Shown: positions 6,208 to 13,644, numbered from the stretch's first letter. The stretch is DNA of 17,835 nt from JAVBKA01 sp031546715 (GCA_031546715.1 JAVBKA010000211.1:1-17835); one strand, 5' to 3'. Numbers and translations: made by a program. Notes: a model not told the origin generated them from the sequence alone.

Positions 6208-7257
6208 ATGCTTACACCGCAAGAGGTATCCGATAAGAAGTTTAAGCAGGCATTTGTCGGCGGTTATGATATGGGCGGCGTGGACGATTTTCTTGAAACG
6301 CTGACCGTTGATTATGCTACCCTTTATAAGGAAAACGCTACCTTAAAGGGCAAAATGAAGGTGCTGCTTGAAAAGCTTGAGGAGTATCGTAAGAATGAAG
6401 ATTCTGTGCGTACGGCGTACGTAGCAATACATGAAAAGGCTCAGACAGAGCTTGAAGAAGCGAAAAATGAGCGGGCAAAAATTGTAGCAGATGCAAACAG
6501 GGAGATTGAGGACAAAATATCTTCAATTGCCACCGACATATTTAAAGAGGAAAAACGCCTAAAGCTTGCTCATGAGCAGACGGTGTCCTTTGTTAATGCC
6601 TTAAAAGAGCTGTATACAAAGCAGATGGAGCAGCTTGACCATATCCCAAGCCTTGAAATGATTGAATCCGTCAAGTATAAGCGCGAAGCTCAGCTTAATT
6701 CCGCAACCCATGACATTGCGCACTCCATTGCCTCATCTACAGAGTATGACTCACTGCCGTCAGGAAAATCTGCCGAAGCACCAAAACAGCCCGCACCAAA
6801 GCCACCAGCCATACACCAAGCCGCCCCAAGACCTGTACAGACTATGGCGTCCGTGCCTGACCAGCGTCCAGCCCCGGCACCAAAGCCATCCATTATGCAG
6901 GAGGTTAAGCAGGCATCCTATGCCCCTCCGTCAGCAGATAATGATGACTATGACCACGAGGGTCAAAGAAATCTTGAGAAAACAAAGATAATTTCTCAAG
7001 AAGAAATTATGGCACGCTTACAAGAAAAGGGCATCGGAGGGCTAACCTCGGCTGGCACACCTGCCGTGTCAGAACCAGAGAAAAAACCGAGAGCTATCGA
7101 AACCAGTGTTAATGATGCGTATACTTCATTAGAACAAAAATTTAACTTTTCCGATGAAAATGACGACCATATCTGGGATCCGGAAGAAATTACAGAAGTA
7201 AAGCAGCCTACGTATGACTTTCAATCGCTTGAAGGTAATTTTGGGCATAAAAAGTAG
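6208..7257 (+). CDS. divIVA: DivIVA-domain cell division/polarity protein
   Basis: A 349-aa protein. DivIVA-type coiled coils recognise curved membrane at poles and septa and recruit partners in division or cell-wall growth. The conserved N-terminus LTPQEVSDKKFKQAFVGGYD, then VDDFLETLTVDYATLYKEN, gives the lipid-binding domain (1-45). A long charged coiled coil follows (~45-150). A Pro/Ala-rich linker with PKQPAPKPPA and RPAPAPKPS lies at ~188-232. The acidic tail lacks a known domain and makes the protein much longer than the 164-aa Bacillus form. ATG 6208 is used because GGGAGG lies seven bases upstream; ATG 6193 five codons earlier overlaps that site. It follows sepF, as in other firmicute division clusters. 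Confidence 0.9.
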   Translation: MLTPQEVSDKKFKQAFVGGYDMGGVDDFLETLTVDYATLYKENATLKGKMKVLLEKLEEYRKNEDSVRTAYVAIHEKAQTELEEAKNERAKIVADANREIEDKISSIATDIFKEEKRLKLAHEQTVSFVNALKELYTKQMEQLDHIPSLEMIESVKYKREAQLNSATHDIAHSIASSTEYDSLPSGKSAEAPKQPAPKPPAIHQAAPRPVQTMASVPDQRPAPAPKPSIMQEVKQASYAPPSADNDDYDHEGQRNLEKTKIISQEEIMARLQEKGIGGLTSAGTPAVSEPEKKPRAIETSVNDAYTSLEQKFNFSDENDDHIWDPEEITEVKQPTYDFQSLEGNFGHKK

Positions 7258-7436
7258 TGGTTTTGGGTGCGGGGTGAGAAGTTTGAGTTTGCAGTTAAGT
7301 ATGCTTATAGAGCGTCTGCGTAAAAGGTCGGTTGCTCACATCCTATTCACTCTAGAATCGGTATATGCTATTGATGGCTTCAAATTAGAATTGTCACGGA
7401 GCTGCTGTATTTTCTCAGGGCGTCGAAAAAACATTC

Positions 7437-7474
7437 CGCACCCTATTCCCCTCTAATGAGGCGAATAGGGTGCG
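7437..7474 (+). terminator. Strong hairpin after divIVA, probable terminator without T-run
   Basis: CGCACCCTATTC (7437-7448) is the exact complement of 7463-7474, and CCTC/GAGG pairs inside it around TAAT, with one C-C mismatch between. There is no T-tract after it, so it may be a processed 3' end, or a boundary hairpin of the island. TAGGGTGCGA of its right arm recurs at ~11113-11122, on the other side of the island. Confidence 0.5.
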
Positions 7475-7550
7475 AATTCACTAATTCCCCTTATTAATGT
7501 GGCGGGCGAGAGGATAGCTAACAATAGTCATTGTAATACACATATATTCA

Positions 7551-7583
7551 TTGATATTTTGTCGGAAATTTGATAATATTATC
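7551..7583 (+). promoter_or_regulatory. Predicted promoter of the restriction-modification operon with overlapping palindrome
   Basis: TTGATA (7551-7556), a 17-base spacer and TAATAT (7574-7579). A 12-bp perfect palindrome, GATAATATTATC (7572-7583), covers the -10. The start of transcription would fall near 7586, immediately at the GAGGTGA ribosome site (7586-7592), so the leader would be very short. The palindrome is a candidate operator for autoregulation by the methylase or another protein; no separate controller gene is present. Confidence 0.55.
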
Positions 7584-7597
7584 GTGAGGTGAAATAG

Positions 7598-8488
7598 ATG
7601 TCCAATCAAATTGTGAAGCCATTCATAAAATGGGCTGGTGGCAAAGGGCAGTTGCTAGGAGAAATACGCCGCCATTACCCAGCTAAAAATATAAATAAAT
7701 ATTGCGAACCTTTTATTGGTGGCGGAGCTGTTTTATTTGATCTGTTATCCCAATACTCATTTAACGAGGTTTACATTAGTGATACCAATAAAGAACTGAT
7801 AAACACATACCGAGTTGTAAAAGGCAATGTGCATGAATTAATAAACATTTTGTCACAAATTCAAAAAGATTTTTGGCCATTGGATGAAAATGAACGAAAA
7901 TCTTATTATTATTCTGTACGCGACGAATTTAATGGACTTAAGTGTTCAAAAAGTTTTGGAATTGATGTACGGCAGGCAGCTCTTTTTATTTTTCTTAATA
8001 GGACATGCTTTAATGGTTTATACAGAGTAAATAGCAAGGGGCTTTATAATGTTCCAATAGGGTCTTATAAAAAACCAACCATTTGTGATGCGGATAATCT
8101 GAAAAATGTCAGTAATGCACTAAGTAATGTTGCCATCCACTTAGGTGATTATAGTGAATCTTTTTCTTTTATCGATGAGAAAACCTTCGTTTATATTGAC
8201 CCACCATACCGACCCTTAACCGTCACCGCTAGTTTTACGTCTTATAATGAAACCCTATTCGACGATAAAGAGCAGATTCGTCTTGCCGAGTATGTGAAAA
8301 CAATTGATTCTCTGGGAGCAAAGGTTGTTGCGAGCAACTCTGATCCCAAAAATGTGAATGAAGCTGACGATTTTTTTGATGTAATTTATTCACCATACAA
8401 CATACAAAGAGTTAATGCAACTAGGATGATTAACTCCAATAGTAGCGCGCGAGGTATAATAAACGAATTGCTTATTGCAAATTATTAG
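7598..8488 (+). CDS. dpnM: DpnM-type DNA adenine methyltransferase (GATC, class D12/Dam)
   Basis: Transfers a methyl group from S-adenosylmethionine to adenine N6. By family and by the adjacent DpnII-type nuclease, the target should be GATC. The 296-aa protein shows the alpha-class order. The SAM site comprises FIKWAGGKGQLL (9-20) and CEPFIGGGAVLFDL (36-49). A target-recognition region with NRTCFNGLYRVN (134-145) follows, and then the catalytic DPPY (201-204). Length and motifs match the Dam/M.DpnII/M.MboI family. The start has GAGGTGA five bases upstream. It is first in a tight four-gene unit (10-12-base gaps) and would protect host DNA before the nuclease accumulates. The gene is AT-rich relative to the flanking chromosome, consistent with acquisition. 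Confidence 0.94.
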   Translation: MSNQIVKPFIKWAGGKGQLLGEIRRHYPAKNINKYCEPFIGGGAVLFDLLSQYSFNEVYISDTNKELINTYRVVKGNVHELINILSQIQKDFWPLDENERKSYYYSVRDEFNGLKCSKSFGIDVRQAALFIFLNRTCFNGLYRVNSKGLYNVPIGSYKKPTICDADNLKNVSNALSNVAIHLGDYSESFSFIDEKTFVYIDPPYRPLTVTASFTSYNETLFDDKEQIRLAEYVKTIDSLGAKVVASNSDPKNVNEADDFFDVIYSPYNIQRVNATRMINSNSSARGIINELLIANY

Positions 8489-8498
8489 GGTGTAAAAT

Positions 8499-9362
8499 AT
8501 GGAAAAGAGAGATTTCAACAATTGGCTGTCTAAATTTCGTGACAGTATTTCTGATTACAAATTTTACATTGATTTCGATAAAGTACATCGTAACATTGAA
8601 GGAATTAAAGTTGAACTTAATATTTTGAACTCCTTAATTGCTTCAAAAAATATTGAATACGATTTTGAGAAGTTACTTTCAAGATATCCGCAAGTCCTAA
8701 AGTGTATTCCTCTCCTTCTTGCCGTTCGTGAACGAGAAATTTATGCTATGGATGCGGATGGTGAGTTTGATTATTCGTTCAGCAAACCAAACTACACTAT
8801 TGAACAATATAAAATTTTCATGAGAAAAACAGGTCTGTTTGATCTGCTTGAAAAACATATTGTTAATAACCTTGTTGATTATGCTACAGGCGTTGAAACA
8901 GGACTTGATTCAAACGGTCGCAAAAATCGTGGTGGACATTTAATGGAGAGCTTAGTTGAGTCCTGTCTTGCCAAAGCAGGACTTGTAAAAGATAAGAATT
9001 ATTTCAAAGAGATGAAATTGAGTGTCATCGAGAAAACATGGAGAATAGATCTATCAAGTATATCTAATCAAGGCAAAGCGGAAAAAAGATTTGATTTTGT
9101 TGTAAAAACCGACAAAACGATATATGCAATCGAAACTAATTTTTATGGTGGTGGCGGCTCAAAGTTAAACGAAACAGCTCGAAGCTACAAGTCGCTTACA
9201 CTTGAGTCAAAAGAGATAGTAGGTTTTGAATTTGCTTGGTTTACTGATGGTAAAGGGTGGACAAGTGCAAGAAATAATCTTGAAGAGACTTTTGATGTGT
9301 TAGACCATATTTACAATATTGACGACCTTGAAAATGGGATAATATCAAAAGTTTTTGTGTAA
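8499..9362 (+). CDS. dpnB: DpnII/MboI-type restriction endonuclease (GATC)
   Basis: Type II restriction enzyme expected to cut unmethylated GATC. The 287-aa size is close to the ~288 aa I recall for R.DpnII. Features I recognise are GRKNRGGHLMESLVE (140-154), then FDFVV (Asp199) and YAIETNFYGGGGSKLNE (209-225). The last two form a PD-(D/E)xK-like arrangement with Asp199 and Glu212-x-Asn214 in the place of the usual E-x-K. The start has AGGGTG six bases upstream and begins 10 bases after the methylase. The pairing with a Dam-class methylase supports the assignment. Specificity for GATC is inferred from the family, and is supported by the scarcity of GATC in the surrounding chromosome. Confidence 0.9.
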   Translation: MEKRDFNNWLSKFRDSISDYKFYIDFDKVHRNIEGIKVELNILNSLIASKNIEYDFEKLLSRYPQVLKCIPLLLAVREREIYAMDADGEFDYSFSKPNYTIEQYKIFMRKTGLFDLLEKHIVNNLVDYATGVETGLDSNGRKNRGGHLMESLVESCLAKAGLVKDKNYFKEMKLSVIEKTWRIDLSSISNQGKAEKRFDFVVKTDKTIYAIETNFYGGGGSKLNETARSYKSLTLESKEIVGFEFAWFTDGKGWTSARNNLEETFDVLDHIYNIDDLENGIISKVFV

Positions 9363-9374
9363 AAAGAGGTACTA

Positions 9375-10121
9375 ATGGCAAAGCGAAAAGAAATTAAGTG
9401 GGAGCCTGACGATTTCGAGCTTGAAATGACGACCTCTTGGAGTTTTCCAAAGCGTGGCGATTGGGCGACCCACGATGCGTCATATAGAGGGAACTGGTCA
9501 CCTTACATTCCTAGAAATTTATTGCTTCGGTATTCTGCGGAGGGCGATTACGTTTTAGACCAATTTGCAGGTGGCGGTACTACCCTTGTTGAAGCAAAAC
9601 TACTAAATCGCAACATTCTTGGTGTCGATGTAAACGACGAAGCACTGGCACGGTGCAGAGCAAAATGCGATTTTGAATATGCAATTGCAGGTAAAGTTGT
9701 TATTCGCAAAGGTGATGCGAGAAGCCTAGATTTTGTTAAAGATAACTCAATTGACCTGATATGTACACATCCGCCATATGCAAATATCATTCGATATAGT
9801 GAGGATATTCCAAACGACTTATCTCACTGTGATGTGGATGAGTTCTTAAAACAAATGAAGCTTGTTGCATCAGAAAGTTATCGTGTTCTTAAAAAAGACA
9901 AATTTTGTGCAATTCTTATGGGAGATACTCGCAAAAAAGGACACATGATACCAATGAGCTTTGATGTAATGAAAATCTTTGAGGGTTCTGGGTTTAAGCT
10001 CAAAGAATTGATTATAAAAGAGCAACATAACTGCAAGGCCACAGGATATTGGAAAACGAATAGTATTAAGTATAATTTTTTATTGATAGCACATGAGTAT
10101 TTGTTTGTATTCAAAAAATAG
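9375..10121 (+). CDS. DNA amino-methyltransferase with HPPY motif (N4-cytosine or N6-adenine)
   Basis: A 248-aa SAM-dependent methyltransferase. Motif order is SAM-binding FAGGGTT (64-70), acidic GVDVN (83-87), GDARSL (113-118) and then catalytic CTHPPYANIIRYS (130-142). The catalytic motif is HPPY rather than DPPY, and the SAM motif precedes it with only a short region N-terminal to it. This is not the layout of M.DpnIIB/DpnA, the usual second methylase of DpnII systems, so I do not call it dpnA. Relatives are generally annotated as DNA methylase N-4/N-6 family. The gene follows the nuclease by 12 bases and precedes mrr by 12. It may protect host DNA from the Mrr partner, or modify single-stranded DNA as DpnA does; which one is open. 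Confidence 0.82.
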   Translation: MAKRKEIKWEPDDFELEMTTSWSFPKRGDWATHDASYRGNWSPYIPRNLLLRYSAEGDYVLDQFAGGGTTLVEAKLLNRNILGVDVNDEALARCRAKCDFEYAIAGKVVIRKGDARSLDFVKDNSIDLICTHPPYANIIRYSEDIPNDLSHCDVDEFLKQMKLVASESYRVLKKDKFCAILMGDTRKKGHMIPMSFDVMKIFEGSGFKLKELIIKEQHNCKATGYWKTNSIKYNFLLIAHEYLFVFKK

Positions 10122-10133
10122 GAGGTCCTCCTT

Positions 10134-11012
10134 ATGGCGAAAACAACGAAAAAAATAGATATGCCCCAATATCACCAAATGTTCATACCTTCGCTGATGG
10201 CTTTACAATCGCTGGGTGGGTCTGCGAACAATGAAGAACTAAATGCAAAGGTAATTGATATTATGCAATTACCTGATGAAGTCTGTAATGCTTTACATAA
10301 GGTTGATTCTGCTCAATCAGAAGTTTCTTATAGACTTGCTTGGTCAAGAACTTATTTAAAGAAGTTTGGTCTTATTGAAAATTCTATGAGAGGCGTATGG
10401 TCTTTCACATCAAAATTTGATGGTAACCTCGGAAGTCTTGATCCTGCTGAGATTGTCAAACAAGTAAAGTCAATGGCCGCACCTGTACATAAAAATTCAG
10501 CGAACGATAATGATTTAGAAAACGACGGCATAGATCTACCTGATGAAGTTATGAATTGGCGAGAAAAATTAAGAAATGTGCTGCTAAACATGCCACCAGA
10601 CGCCTTTGAGAGACTTACTTTACGATTATTGCGTGAATCAGGTTTTACTCAAGTCGAGGTTACGGGAAAGCCAAATGATAGAGGGATTGATGGCAAAGGC
10701 ATTATTCGCCTTAATGGAATTATGAGTTTCCATATGATGTTTCAATGCAAACGTTACAAAGACAGTGTATCTCCTTCTGAGATAAGAGATTTTCGTGGGG
10801 CAATGCAGGGGCGAGCAGATAAAGGATTATTTATTACAACGGGTACTTTTACTGCAGAAGCAAGGCGAGAGGCTACGCGTGATGGCGCACCCGCCTTAGA
10901 CCTAATTGACGGGGACTCTCTAGCTGAGAAGTTGAAGGAACCTGGATTAGGTATTACAGAAAAAGTAATCAAAGATTATGATGTAAACGAAGAATGGTTC
11001 AATAAAATATAG
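10134..11012 (+). CDS. mrr: Mrr-family restriction endonuclease
   Basis: A 292-aa protein with an N-terminal winged-helix Mrr_N domain (about 10-95, PSLMALQSLGGSANNEEL) and a C-terminal Mrr catalytic domain (~150-275). The PD-(D/E)xK nuclease core is visible as AFERL (157-161), GIDGKG with Asp186, and FQCKRYK with Gln204 and Lys206. It ends with the family segment KGLFITTGTFTAEARREA. Mrr proteins of E. coli type cut modified DNA, while others act as partners of methyltransferases in Type II or IV systems. Position right after an HPPY methyltransferase favours a paired function (inference). Its GGAGG site overlaps the upstream TAG stop and lies in a short self-complementary stretch (10120-10132), which could couple its translation to the upstream gene. 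Confidence 0.9.
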   Translation: MAKTTKKIDMPQYHQMFIPSLMALQSLGGSANNEELNAKVIDIMQLPDEVCNALHKVDSAQSEVSYRLAWSRTYLKKFGLIENSMRGVWSFTSKFDGNLGSLDPAEIVKQVKSMAAPVHKNSANDNDLENDGIDLPDEVMNWREKLRNVLLNMPPDAFERLTLRLLRESGFTQVEVTGKPNDRGIDGKGIIRLNGIMSFHMMFQCKRYKDSVSPSEIRDFRGAMQGRADKGLFITTGTFTAEARREATRDGAPALDLIDGDSLAEKLKEPGLGITEKVIKDYDVNEEWFNKI

Positions 11013-11390
11013 CGTTACCCCGAATAGCAATTACCCCGAAGCACAACAAACCCAAGGCGAACAAAGTTCGCCCCTACGCCGATTCGCCCAAGGTGTAGCA
11101 ACCCTCCGTTCGTAGGGTGCGACGTCCTCGGCGCACCGCCGTTCTTGTTCACGCACCGTATCGCTTTAGTGCCATGTGCAACGCCGCTACGCTGTGTTGC
11201 GTTTTTTCTTACGACTATTGGTTCGCGCGGCTCAGAGTTGGAGTATCGAGCCTCGCGAGGCTCGATAAAAGGCGTTGCCTCTTAAAACCATGAGCTTTTG
11301 AAAAAGCTAAAGCAAAACTTTTTACATTTGGCGGCGCATGACTTGCGCTGGCGCACATCTACTACGACCAAAAAAACTAAAAAATAATAC
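11013..11390. other. Gene-free GC-rich hairpin mosaic at the right edge of the restriction island
   Basis: About 380 bases without a credible gene and more GC-rich than the operon before it. Contents: two copies of TTACCCCGAA-like sequence (~11015-11040); GGCGAAC/GTTCGCC (11056-11072); GGTGCG/CGCACC (11116-11137); a weak terminator-like GCAAC/GTTGC stem followed by GTTTTTT (11178-11207), which may end the mrr transcript; a 24-bp palindrome (11244-11267); and TGCGC/GCGCA (11344-11355) just before the infC promoter. It resembles accumulated intergenic repeats rather than a decayed gene. Confidence 0.65.
11244..11267. repeat. 24-bp perfect palindrome without loop
   Basis: TATCGAGCCTCG is followed directly by its exact reverse complement. 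Perfect two-fold symmetry with no spacer suits a dimeric DNA-binding or recombinase site as well as a hairpin. No T-run follows (AAAAGG), so termination is unlikely. Confidence 0.8.
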
Positions 11391-11419
11391 TTGACAAAAT
11401 GCGGAAAGTTTGCTAATAT
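11391..11419 (+). promoter_or_regulatory. Sigma-A promoter of the infC-rpmI-rplT operon
   Basis: TTGACA (11391-11396), a 17-base spacer and TAATAT (11414-11419) preceded by TGC. Transcription should begin near 11426, leaving a leader of about 215 bases before infC. Confidence 0.8.
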
Positions 11420-11425
11420 ACTGTA

Positions 11426-11641
11426 GCTTGAGTGTAACGAAAGCAGACAATAAAGTAGGGTTTTCCCTCACCTGCCGCATAAGCGTCATGGTCAACATTG
11501 ATTAGTAGTCTTTTGATTACAGTGTGATTTGTTGAGCGGGTGAAGTGTTTCACTCGTTTTTTTGCATCTGCGTATGACAACTCTCACACAAGCATTCAGA
11601 AGCCACACATGGTTTTTCTTATTATTAGGGGGTAGGTATTT
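11426..11641 (+). promoter_or_regulatory. L20-type autoregulatory leader of infC operon
   Basis: The ~215-base untranslated leader carries small stems (AGGGTTTTCCCT near 11457-11468) and, in its second half, a complete intrinsic terminator (11537-11563). Position, length and architecture match the ribosomal protein L20 leaders of Bacillota, where excess L20 binds the RNA and favours premature termination of its own operon. The identification rests on context and the terminator; I did not align it to the family consensus. Confidence 0.7.
11537..11563 (+). terminator. Attenuator terminator in the infC leader
   Basis: CGGGTGAA (11537-11544), a GTGT loop and TTCACTCG (11549-11556) form an 8-bp stem with one G-U pair, directly followed by seven T (11557-11563). 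It lies about 80 bases before the infC start and would stop transcription before the operon when formed. Confidence 0.85.
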
Positions 11642-12163
11642 ATTTCAAACAATGATCATCAAATTAACGAAGAAATTAGGGACAAAGAAATCCGTTTGAT
11701 TGGTGACGACGGTGCTCAATTGGGCATTATGTCGCCTAAAGATGCGATGAAGTTGGCTGCTGCTAAAGAGCTTGATTTAGTTAAAATCGCTCCACAGGCG
11801 GCTCCCCCAGTGTGTCGTATTATGGACTATGGAAAGTTTCGTTTCGAGCAAACTAAGAAAGAAAAAGAAGCTAAGAAAAATCAAAAGATTGTTGAAATCA
11901 AAGAGATTCGCCTTTCACCGGGTATCGATGTCCACGATTTTAGCTTTAAATTGAAGAATGCAATTAGCTTTTTACAAGATGGTGACAAAGTTAAGGCTTC
12001 GATTCGTTTCCGTGGACGTGAAATGGCGCATACTGCTATCGGTGAACAACAGCTTATTAAGTTTGCCGAAGGTTGCGCAGAATATGCTGTCGTTGAGAAA
12101 ACGCCAAAGCTTGAAGGACGTTCGATGATTATGTTTTTATCACCTAAGCCTCCTGCGAAATAA
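11642..12163 (+). CDS. infC: Translation initiation factor IF-3 (ATT start)
   Basis: IF-3 binds the 30S subunit, checks start-codon and initiator-tRNA pairing and prevents premature subunit joining. The 173-aa protein reads (M)SNNDHQINEEIRD at its N-terminus and contains IGDDGAQLGIMS, APPVCRIMDYGKFRFEQ and EIRLSPGIDVHDF, all standard IF-3 segments. The only start that gives the conserved INEEIRD N-terminus is ATT at 11642-11644, eight bases after AGGGGGT. Starting at TTG 11696 would cut off 18 residues. A rare ATT start in infC is known from other bacteria and makes the gene sensitive to its own product, because IF-3 discriminates against non-standard starts. First gene of infC-rpmI-rplT. Confidence 0.93.
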   Translation: MSNNDHQINEEIRDKEIRLIGDDGAQLGIMSPKDAMKLAAAKELDLVKIAPQAAPPVCRIMDYGKFRFEQTKKEKEAKKNQKIVEIKEIRLSPGIDVHDFSFKLKNAISFLQDGDKVKASIRFRGREMAHTAIGEQQLIKFAEGCAEYAVVEKTPKLEGRSMIMFLSPKPPAK

Positions 12164-12196
12164 TAATCACAAAAGTACAGGAAGGAGCAACCCGAC

Positions 12197-12394
12197 ATGC
12201 CTAAACTTAAATCACACAGCGGAGCTAAGAAACGCTTTAGTATTACGAAAAATGGATTGGTTAAACGTGGTCATGCTAACCGCAGCCACATTTTGAACAA
12301 AAAGTCAACTAAGCGTAAGCGTGGCCTCAGACAAGGCGGCTACTGCGATGTTACTAATGCAGCAAACGTGAAAGTGCTTATTCCTTACAAATAA
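12197..12394 (+). CDS. rpmI: 50S ribosomal protein L35
   Basis: A 65-aa, highly basic protein of the large subunit. MPKLKSHSGAKKRFSITKNG at the N-terminus and the KRKRGLRQG stretch are diagnostic, and the length is standard. The ATG follows GGAAGGAGC by nine bases. It lies 33 bases after infC and 47 before rplT, in the universal infC-rpmI-rplT order. Confidence 0.97.
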   Translation: MPKLKSHSGAKKRFSITKNGLVKRGHANRSHILNKKSTKRKRGLRQGGYCDVTNAANVKVLIPYK

Positions 12395-12441
12395 AATATT
12401 GCATATGCACGTTATTCACGTTATGAAAGGATTGAAAAGAA

Positions 12442-12795
12442 ATGGCTCGCATTAAAGCCGCGGTAACTACCCGCGCTAGAAGAAAAAAAATTATGCGCCT
12501 TGCAAAGGGCTATTGGGGCGGTAAATCAAAACTTTTCCGAACAGCTAATGAAGCTGTAATGAAGTCTTTATTATATGGATATGTCGGTCGCAGACTTCGC
12601 AAAAGAGATTTCAGAAGCCTTTGGATTACACGTATCAGCGCAGGTGTCAAGCTGAACGGAATGAATTACTCCCGTTTTATGTATGCACTTAAAAAGCTCA
12701 ATATTGGGCTAAACCGTAAAGTTTTAGCCGAAATGGCTGTCAATGATAAGGCAGCATTTGCAGCACTTGTTGAAAAAGCTAAATCAGCTCTATAA
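12442..12795 (+). CDS. rplT: 50S ribosomal protein L20
   Basis: A 117-aa basic protein needed for early 50S assembly, and the likely repressor of this operon through the upstream leader. MARIKAAVTTRARRKKI, the GYWGGKSKLFRTANEAV segment and SRFMYALKKLNI are standard L20 sequence, and length is normal. The start has AAAGGA eight or nine bases upstream. A clear terminator follows at 12819. Confidence 0.98.
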   Translation: MARIKAAVTTRARRKKIMRLAKGYWGGKSKLFRTANEAVMKSLLYGYVGRRLRKRDFRSLWITRISAGVKLNGMNYSRFMYALKKLNIGLNRKVLAEMAVNDKAAFAALVEKAKSAL

Positions 12796-12818
12796 GATCC
12801 CTAAATCCATACATTACG

Positions 12819-12850
12819 GGCGGACTGCTGTCCGCCTGTTATCTTTTTTA
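12819..12850 (+). terminator. Intrinsic terminator of the infC-rpmI-rplT operon
   Basis: GGCGGAC (12819-12825), a TGCT loop and GTCCGCC (12830-12836), followed by TGTTATCTTTTTT. It lies 24 bases past the rplT stop. Confidence 0.9.
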
Positions 12851-12946
12851 TTGGTTTTTAATCAGTGAATAATATAAGTATTAAATAAATGATAAAATGG
12901 ACAAAATATATATACATAAATCGGGTTTGGTTAGGAGGAAATAACT

Positions 12947-13639
12947 ATTAATAAAGCTGTCAAAAAGGCTCAAAAGCCAAAGGAAGTACGCACCCCTAAC
13001 GATGGGCTGCGGTTTTATTCTGCGCTGACTCATGGCATTGGCGTGTGGATGGCATCGGTAGGCACGGCGGTTCTCATTGTTTTTGCCGCAATGGCGGGCA
13101 AGGACTCTGTGGCGAGGTATATTGTAAGCTATGCCATTTTCGGGTTTACGCTTATCGGACTTTATACAGCAAGCACATTGTACCACTGCATACCGGCAAA
13201 GCCCGGAGGACGGCGCGCCCTCAGAACTATCGACCATATTATGATTTATATGCTCATTGCGGGAACGTATACCCCGATTTGTCTTTTAGGTATGCGCGGA
13301 GCGTGGGGTTGGTCAATTTTCGGAGTGGTTTGGGGACTTGCTATTGCGGGTACCATTGTCAAGTTGTTCTGGCTTCATGCACCTAGATGGGTGGCGTCGT
13401 TGGCGTACATCGGCATGGGCTGGATGATTGTAATTGCGATCGTTCCGCTAGTGCAATCTCTTTCGGTCTCTGCGCTGTTATGGCTTGGCTTAGGCGGTGT
13501 GTTTTATACCGCAGGCGGTATTTTGTACGCTATAAAATGGCCGGGAAAAGAGAACAAATACTTCGGATTTCACGAAGTTTTCCACGTTTTTATACTCTTA
13601 GGAAGCATTTGCCATTACGCAATGATGCTGTGTATTTAA
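12947..13639 (+). CDS. Hemolysin III/PAQR-family membrane protein with probable ATT start
   Basis: An integral membrane protein of about 230 aa with seven predicted transmembrane segments. Family signatures are LTHGIG (residues 27-32), TLYHCIP, DHIMIYMLIAGTYTPICL and a C-terminal FHEVFHVFILLGSICHY. The His and Asp residues form the metal site of PAQR proteins. Bacterial members are called hemolysin III or YqfA and are linked to membrane lipid homeostasis; lysis activity is not implied. The best ribosome site is AGGAGG at 12933-12938. The only in-frame codon at a proper distance is ATT 12947, and no ATG, GTG or TTG occurs in frame until GTG 13043. Starting there would remove the conserved THG motif, so the ATT start is preferred. 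Confidence 0.85.
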   Translation: MNKAVKKAQKPKEVRTPNDGLRFYSALTHGIGVWMASVGTAVLIVFAAMAGKDSVARYIVSYAIFGFTLIGLYTASTLYHCIPAKPGGRRALRTIDHIMIYMLIAGTYTPICLLGMRGAWGWSIFGVVWGLAIAGTIVKLFWLHAPRWVASLAYIGMGWMIVIAIVPLVQSLSVSALLWLGLGGVFYTAGGILYAIKWPGKENKYFGFHEVFHVFILLGSICHYAMMLCI

Positions 13640-13644
13640 TATTA

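Larger units (their letters stand above)
7258..7597. other. Gene-free junction between divIVA and the restriction island
   Basis: About 340 bases with no convincing gene. A short frame continuing out of divIVA to 7456 has no ribosome site or recognisable product. It holds a terminator-like hairpin (7437-7474), an ACAAT...ATTGT inverted repeat (7521-7534) and the promoter of the restriction operon (7551-7583). Base composition turns AT-rich from about 7510, close to the likely left edge of the acquired DNA. Confidence 0.6.

Noticed and set aside
7214..7456. 80-codon frame overlapping the divIVA end
   Set aside because: No ribosome site, no recognisable product, and it runs into the hairpin at 7437; treated as non-coding.
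9375..10121. Calling the third island gene dpnA
   Set aside because: HPPY instead of DPPY and a different motif order; DpnA identity is not supported.
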